NCBI GenBank assembly: GCA_046714215.1
Contig: JBKKBM010000053.1
Location: 1 to 9,100, forward strand
DNA: 9,100 nt
Source of the DNA: DATLCI01 sp046714215
GTDB lineage: Bacteria > Acidobacteriota > Terriglobia > Terriglobales > Acidobacteriaceae
Reading direction: 5' to 3'
Below the pieces are notes generated by a model. The model had not been told where the DNA came from. It did not search any database and saw only the letters and a program-made list of their open reading frames with translations. The stretch's first letter is position 1; each line of letters opens with the position of its first letter. Both the position numbers and the translations under genes were made by a program. Shown here piece after piece: positions 5,559 to 9,100 of this stretch.

Positions 5559-6187
5559 CCTTGGTGAAGATCTGCGGTCTCACCACCGCGGAGGATGCGC
5601 TCGCTGCGCTGGAATCCGGGGCCGACATGCTGGGCCTCAACTTTTATCCCGGCAGTCCGCGCTATCTCGATTTGGACGCGGCTGGCGTGGTGGTGACCGC
5701 TCTGCCCCCAGCCGCCAACTTGATAGGAGTATTTGTGGACCCAGTCGCTGATGAAGTCTTTCGCGCGCTCGAGCGCCTCCATCTCTCGGGCGTGCAACTG
5801 CACGGGCATGAGACCCCGCAGCTCATCGCCACGATCATGCCTCGGGTTCGGGTCATCAAAGCGGTGCGCACTCGCGCGGAAGCGGAACAAGCCTTGGCAT
5901 GTGGATGCCAACTCCTGCTCGACGCTCCGTCGCCTCTGCGCGGAGGTTCGGGAAAGCTTTCCGATTGGACCCTGGCCCGAGAACTCTCAACCATGACACC
6001 ACATTTCTACCTGGCGGGTGGTCTCACCCCGGAGAACGTGAGCCAGGCAATCAAATCCGTTCGCCCTTTTGCCGTCGATGTCGCTTCCGGGGTGGAACTT
6101 TCTCCTCGGCAAAAATCAAAATCCGCAATGGAAGCTTTTGTGAAAGCCGCCAAGATGGGAGAAGCGTATGTCCAACACCCCGGTTGA
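5555..6187 (+). CDS. trpF: Phosphoribosylanthranilate isomerase
   Basis: TrpF performs the Amadori rearrangement of phosphoribosyl-anthranilate to carboxyphenylamino-deoxyribulose phosphate, the step before TrpC. It is 210 aa, normal for a free-standing TrpF. It begins VKICGLTTAEDA with general-base Cys7, then LGLNFYPGSPRYL (26-38), LIGVFVD (56-62), VQLHGHE (80-86), general-acid Asp123 in LLLDAP (121-126), LAGGLTPENV (153-162) and VDVASGVE (174-181). Two motifs have drifted: GGSGKLSDW (130-138) for the usual GGTGxxFDW, and QKSKSAMEAF (186-195) for the usual KDxxKIxxF. Both catalytic residues remain, so activity is expected. It overlaps trpC by ATGA (5555-5558) with a weak ribosome site, and its last 20 bases overlap trpB. 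Confidence 0.94.
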   Translation: MTLVKICGLTTAEDALAALESGADMLGLNFYPGSPRYLDLDAAGVVVTALPPAANLIGVFVDPVADEVFRALERLHLSGVQLHGHETPQLIATIMPRVRVIKAVRTRAEAEQALACGCQLLLDAPSPLRGGSGKLSDWTLARELSTMTPHFYLAGGLTPENVSQAIKSVRPFAVDVASGVELSPRQKSKSAMEAFVKAAKMGEAYVQHPG

Positions 6188-7364
6188 GCCTGGCATGTAC
6201 GGTATCTACGGTGGCCGCTTCGTTCCGGAGACGCTGATGGCTCCTCTGGAGGAACTGGAAGAAGCCTTCCGTACGGCGACCGCCGATGCTGGGTTCGCCG
6301 CCAAGTTGAATGGATTGCTCTCCGCGTATTGCGGCCGTCCAACCTCTTTATATCTCGCCTCGCGCCTGACGGAACATTGTTGCGGCGCCCAGATCTTCCT
6401 GAAGCGGGAGGACCTGTTGCACACCGGCTCTCATAAGATCAACAACGCCCTCGGACAGGCGCTACTGGCGCAACGCATGGGAAAACGCCGCGTGATCGCC
6501 GAGACTGGCGCGGGGCAACATGGAGTGGCCGCGGCTACCGCCTGCGCGCTCCTCGGGTTGCAATGTGTGGTGTACATGGGCACGCGTGACATGGAGCGTC
6601 AGTCGCTCAACGTGTTTCGCATGCGCCTGTTGGGCGCCGAGGTCCGTGGAGTAGACTCCGGTTCGCAAACGCTCAAGGACGCCATTAACGAAGCCCTGCG
6701 GGATTGGGTCACGAACGTATGCGACACGTACTATTTGCTAGGCAGCGCGCTGGGGCCACACCCATATCCCGAGATGGTGCACCATCTGCAAAGCGTGATC
6801 GGGCTTGAGGCCCGCGCCCAGATCCTGGCGCAGTTCGGCCAGCTTCCGACTGCGGCGATCGCTTGCGTAGGCGGAGGATCGAACGCGATCGGGCTCTTCC
6901 ACGGTTTCCTGGATGATCGCGCGGTGCGACTCATCGGCGTTGAAGCGGGCGGACAGGACTTCACCCCCGGACACCACGCGTCCCGATTTGCTTCCACCGG
7001 GGGCGGACGCGCCGGCATCCTGCACGGCACCCACACTTTCGTGCTGCAGAACAGCGACGGTCAGACCGCGGATACGGCTTCCATCTCTGCCGGGCTAGAC
7101 TACCCCGCCGTAGGCCCGGAGCACGCGCACCTGCGGGAGACGGGGCGGGCCACGTATGTCTCTGTGACCGACGCGGAAGCGGTGGAGGCAGTTCGCTTGC
7201 TGGCCCGCTTGGAAGGCATTATCCCTGCACTGGAATCAGCGCACGCCGTCGCTCACGCTCTCAAACTGGCTCCGCAGTTGGATTCTGCGGAAGCCATCAT
7301 CGTCAACCTCTCCGGACGCGGAGACAAGGACGTGCATATTCTCGCTGAGCAGGACCGGGCATGA
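6168..7364 (+). CDS. trpB: Tryptophan synthase beta chain
   Basis: TrpB condenses indole with serine to tryptophan using pyridoxal phosphate, in an alpha2-beta2 complex with TrpA. The 398-aa protein is of the standard TrpB1 type. After a short N-terminus come GGRFVPETLMAPLEEL (15-30), KREDLLHTGSHKINNALGQ (79-97) with the PLP lysine Lys90, AETGAGQHG (111-119) with catalytic Glu112, the phosphate-binding GGGSNAIG (235-242), and LSGRGDKD (381-388), whose Ser382 contacts the cofactor pyridine nitrogen. HPYPEMVHHLQSVIG (198-212) varies slightly from the usual HPYPTMVRDFQSVIG. It starts inside the end of trpF (20-base overlap) with GGGAG (6157-6161) six bases upstream, the only junction in the operon that is not ATGA. 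Its stop overlaps the trpA start. Confidence 0.97.
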   Translation: MSNTPVEPGMYGIYGGRFVPETLMAPLEELEEAFRTATADAGFAAKLNGLLSAYCGRPTSLYLASRLTEHCCGAQIFLKREDLLHTGSHKINNALGQALLAQRMGKRRVIAETGAGQHGVAAATACALLGLQCVVYMGTRDMERQSLNVFRMRLLGAEVRGVDSGSQTLKDAINEALRDWVTNVCDTYYLLGSALGPHPYPEMVHHLQSVIGLEARAQILAQFGQLPTAAIACVGGGSNAIGLFHGFLDDRAVRLIGVEAGGQDFTPGHHASRFASTGGGRAGILHGTHTFVLQNSDGQTADTASISAGLDYPAVGPEHAHLRETGRATYVSVTDAEAVEAVRLLARLEGIIPALESAHAVAHALKLAPQLDSAEAIIVNLSGRGDKDVHILAEQDRA

Positions 7365-8191
7365 GACTTTCCGAAGCATTTGCGTCGCGATGCCAAAACG
7401 GCAAGGCCTTCATACCGTTCATCATGGGTAGCGACCCGGACTTTCCCACCACCGTTGAGCTTGTGACTGCTCTGGCCGAATGCGGTGCGACCGCCATCGA
7501 AGTGGGGGTGCCCTTCAGCGACCCCATCGCAGACGGGCCCGTGATCCAGCGCGCCGCGGAACGCGCGCTGGCCGGCGGCGCCACGGTGGAAGGTGTCCTC
7601 GACGCCTGCGCGCAAGCACGCAGTAGAGTCGACGTTCCCATCATTCTCTTCAGCTACTCCAACCCGCTCTTGCAGTATGGCCTTACACGTCTCGCAGAGC
7701 GCGCAAAAGAATGCGGCATTGTTGCAGTCCTGCTAACCGATGTTCCGGTGGAGCACTCTGCCGGCTACGTGCAGACCTTGGGCTCCGCAGGTGTCGACGT
7801 CATTCATTTGATCGCGCCCACCTCTTCTGATGAGCGCCTCAAGAAGATCGCCGCGGGGGGCGGCGGGTTCATCTACGCTGTCTCCCGTACCGGGGTCACC
7901 GGCGAACAACAAGAGCTCTCCGCGGAAGCCTCCGCATTGGTCGCTCGCATGCGCGGCTTCACCGATCTTCCCATCGTCCTCGGCTTCGGGATTTCCAACC
8001 GCAGCCAGTTTCAGCAGGCCTGTGCTATTGCCGACGGGGCCGTCATCGGTTCCGCGTTAGTCAACCTCATTGCTGAATATGGACGGACTCCGGCCCTCAT
8101 CCCAACTGTTCGAGCGATGGTCGCAGAATGGACGAATCCGGTCGCGCCCGTAGAAGCCTCGGCGTCAGCTACAGTTGTAAACCGCGAATAG
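7361..8191 (+). CDS. trpA: Tryptophan synthase alpha chain
   Basis: TrpA cleaves indole-3-glycerol phosphate to glyceraldehyde 3-phosphate and passes indole through the tunnel to TrpB. It is 276 aa. Visible motifs are FIPFIMGSDPD (17-27), IEVGVPFSDPIADGPVIQ (46-63) with catalytic Glu47 and Asp58, SYSNPLLQYG, DVPVEHS, LIAPTSSDERL, FIYAVSRTGVTG, VLGFGIS and GAVIGSALV. This covers the complete barrel with its phosphate-binding loops. The final ~20 residues (from about NPVAPVEAS) are an unconserved Ala/Val-rich tail. It overlaps trpB by ATGA (7361-7364), with AGGA (7351-7354) as ribosome site. It is the last gene of the operon; the next genes are on the opposite strand. Confidence 0.96.
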   Translation: MRLSEAFASRCQNGKAFIPFIMGSDPDFPTTVELVTALAECGATAIEVGVPFSDPIADGPVIQRAAERALAGGATVEGVLDACAQARSRVDVPIILFSYSNPLLQYGLTRLAERAKECGIVAVLLTDVPVEHSAGYVQTLGSAGVDVIHLIAPTSSDERLKKIAAGGGGFIYAVSRTGVTGEQQELSAEASALVARMRGFTDLPIVLGFGISNRSQFQQACAIADGAVIGSALVNLIAEYGRTPALIPTVRAMVAEWTNPVAPVEASASATVVNRE

Positions 8192-8245
8192 GCTTCTGGG
8201 ATGAAGTCAAGCGATGAGTGGAATCTGTGGTCCTCGAATATACGA

Positions 8246-8275
8246 GAGCGCCGGCACAAGGCAGTTGCAGCGCTC
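8246..8275. terminator. Weak hairpin between convergent genes, possible terminator
   Basis: GAGCGC (8246-8251) pairs with GCGCTC (8270-8275) around an 18-base loop. It lies in the 85-base spacer between the trpA stop and the stop of the convergent XapX gene. No U-run follows on either strand, so it is at best a weak or Rho-assisted bidirectional terminator. I see no better candidate in the spacer. Confidence 0.3.
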
Positions 8276-8276
8276 A

Positions 8277-8507
8277 CTACTTGCGGACGTCTGGCGGGCG
8301 CGCGTTGGCGGAGACTTCCACCTTGGACGGCACACTGCTCGTAGGACTCGACCCTTTGAACCGGTCAGCGCTGATGTAGCCCATGGTCATCGCTACGACC
8401 AAGAGTGCTCCCATGATCCGCGGCGGAGCCGGCACCGGAATATCGAACCAGCGGCAAGCTGCGCCGATGCTGAAAGCCAGGAGCAATCCGATCACGTAAT
8501 TGAACAT
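8277..8507 (-). CDS. Small XapX-domain membrane protein
   Basis: The 76-aa protein has two hydrophobic segments, about residues 4-21 (YVIGLLLAF...) and 31-46 (IMGALLVVAMTMGYIS). They are joined by FDIPVPAPPR, whose S/V-PAPP turn is the hallmark of XapX-domain (DUF1427-like) small membrane proteins. The role of that family is unknown. The domain usually ends near residue 50; here a hydrophilic tail of ~27 residues (FKGSSPTSSV... to the C-terminus) is added. An excellent ribosome site, GGAGGG (complement of 8512-8517), lies a few bases before the ATG at 8505-8507. The gene is convergent with trpA and 78 bases downstream of the acyltransferase gene on the same strand, so the two could be co-transcribed. 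There is no evident link to Trp synthesis. Confidence 0.75.
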   Translation of the reverse strand: MFNYVIGLLLAFSIGAACRWFDIPVPAPPRIMGALLVVAMTMGYISADRFKGSSPTSSVPSKVEVSANARPPDVRK

Positions 8508-8585
8508 TCATCCCTCCGTAGTCTCTGCGTCCTGCGTATCTCTACCTTGTCGTCGGCAGTAAAGCAAGCCGTCGCGCACCCGCCT

Positions 8586-9100
8586 CTAAGATGAGCGGAG
8601 CCCGGCCACCAGCCGGTTCGTCTCGACCGCTGCCTGCTTACGATCGTCAAAGCGCGCTGGCACGCCGAATTGAATGCGCGCAGCCGTCCATTTTTTTGCC
8701 AGCAGCCCGACTAGGTGGGGCACGAAGGCCATCTCGCCCCAATAGCAGACCTCTTGTTCCACCGAGCCCGAGCTCACCTGGTACCCGATGTGGGCCACGG
8801 TGATGTCGTGGCGTCCCACGGCGGATTCAAACAGCGCGGGCTTGAAGGGCAGTATAGAATTCCCGTCGGTACTGGTGCCTTCGGGAAAGACGAGCACGCG
8901 GCACCCTTGATCGAGCGCTTCCTGCACTTCGTTCTGCACACGGTGCGCGTCCGCCGAGCGACTGCGGTCGAGAAAGCGGCTGCCCGCGAGGTGCGCCAGC
9001 AATCCCAGCACCGGCCATCCGCGGACTTCTTTCTTGGAAACAAAAAGCACGGGCCTGACCGCGCAGTACACAATGATGTACAGAAAGCTCAGGTGATTGG
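8586..9100 (-). CDS. PlsC-type acyltransferase, 3' part (5' end outside the window)
   Basis: The frame is open to the right edge, so only the C-terminal 170 residues are visible and the GTG at 9069-9071 is internal, not the start. Motifs in order: NHLSFLY (9078-9098) at the place of the NHxSxxD / HX4D motif, PVLFVSKKEVRGWPVLG, the FLDR block, FPEGTS (8871-8888), LPFKPALFESA and ITVAHIGY. This is the order of 1-acylglycerol-3-phosphate (lysophosphatidate) acyltransferases, which transfer an acyl chain to lysophospholipid at the membrane; a lipid-A-like or ornithine-lipid substrate is also possible. The catalytic Asp of HX4D is replaced by Tyr (codon 9078-9080), so activity is in doubt unless this is a base error. 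The acceptor substrate cannot be assigned. Confidence 0.8.
   Translation of the reverse strand, partial: NHLSFLYIIVYCAVRPVLFVSKKEVRGWPVLGLLAHLAGSRFLDRSRSADAHRVQNEVQEALDQGCRVLVFPEGTSTDGNSILPFKPALFESAVGRHDITVAHIGYQVSSGSVEQEVCYWGEMAFVPHLVGLLAKKWTAARIQFGVPARFDDRKQAAVETNRLVAGLRSS

Noticed and set aside
5054..5911. A 285-codon frame on the - strand across trpC-trpF
   Set aside because: It is antisense to conserved catalytic motifs of TrpC and TrpF; the translation is Ser/Arg-rich without motifs, typical of a shadow frame.
8511..8545. Pyrimidine-rich stretch with repeated CTCCGT/CTGCGT/CTGCGT-like words
   Set aside because: It resembles degenerate intergenic repeats of some soil bacteria, but the copies are too diverged here, and part of it is the XapX ribosome site on the other strand.
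8214..8594. A 126-codon frame on the + strand after trpA
   Set aside because: It lies antisense to the XapX gene, which has clear membrane segments and a strong ribosome site. The translation shows no family features.

Overview
The window carries a complete, tightly packed tryptophan operon on the + strand, aroF-trpE-trpG-trpD-trpC-trpF-trpB-trpA (502-8191). It is preceded by a regulatory leader and by the scar of a tRNA-targeted integration. Two genes follow on the - strand: a small XapX-type membrane protein and the 3' part of a PlsC-type acyltransferase that runs off the right edge. The high GC content of the operon, its gene order, the tRNA-Val(GAC) fragment and the XapX gene look most like an acidobacterium (Acidobacteriota). 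This placement rests on general resemblance and is not proven.

Left flank (1-328). The first ~176 bases are lower in GC than the operon, hold no gene I can support, and contain a 14-bp tandem repeat (67-94). At 177-221 lies the 3' part of a tRNA-Val(GAC) gene, from the anticodon loop through the encoded CCA. It has no 5' half, so it reads as the copy of an attachment site left by an element that lay to the left. A perfect TTGACA -35 box at 292-297 begins the operon's probable promoter.

Leader (329-501). A 27-codon reading frame at 329-412 has three Trp codons, two of them tandem, and an LWWRPS segment recalling enterobacterial TrpL (GWWRTS). It lies over mutually exclusive hairpins, as in transcription attenuation. 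The predicted transcription start falls at or next to its ATG, so the leader may be translated from a leaderless mRNA, as in Sinorhizobium meliloti. No good U-run follows the candidate terminator hairpin, so the mechanism of read-out is open.

Operon (502-8191). AroF (DAHP synthase, type I-beta with an N-terminal regulatory domain) feeds carbon into the shikimate pathway. TrpE/TrpG make anthranilate from chorismate; TrpD, TrpC and TrpF convert it to indoleglycerol phosphate; TrpB/TrpA make tryptophan. Six of the seven gene junctions are ATGA stop/start overlaps and the seventh (trpF-trpB) is a 20-base overlap, so the whole operon appears translationally coupled. Placing aroF first puts both entry to the shikimate pathway and the Trp branch under one Trp-sensing leader. 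Most catalytic residues are intact. Departures worth checking are in TrpD (PRPP loop GTGSSK instead of GTGGDG), TrpE (GTCPRG) and TrpF (GGSGKLSDW).

Right flank (8192-9100). A short convergent spacer with one GC hairpin separates trpA from the XapX gene (8277-8507, -). The acyltransferase fragment (8586-9100, -) keeps the FPEGTS motif, but its HX4D catalytic motif reads H-LSFL-Y, with Tyr where the Asp should be.

The best candidate for a little-described system here is the trp leader/attenuator, with its possibly leaderless peptide and aroF as first structural gene, sitting about 70 bases from an old integration site.
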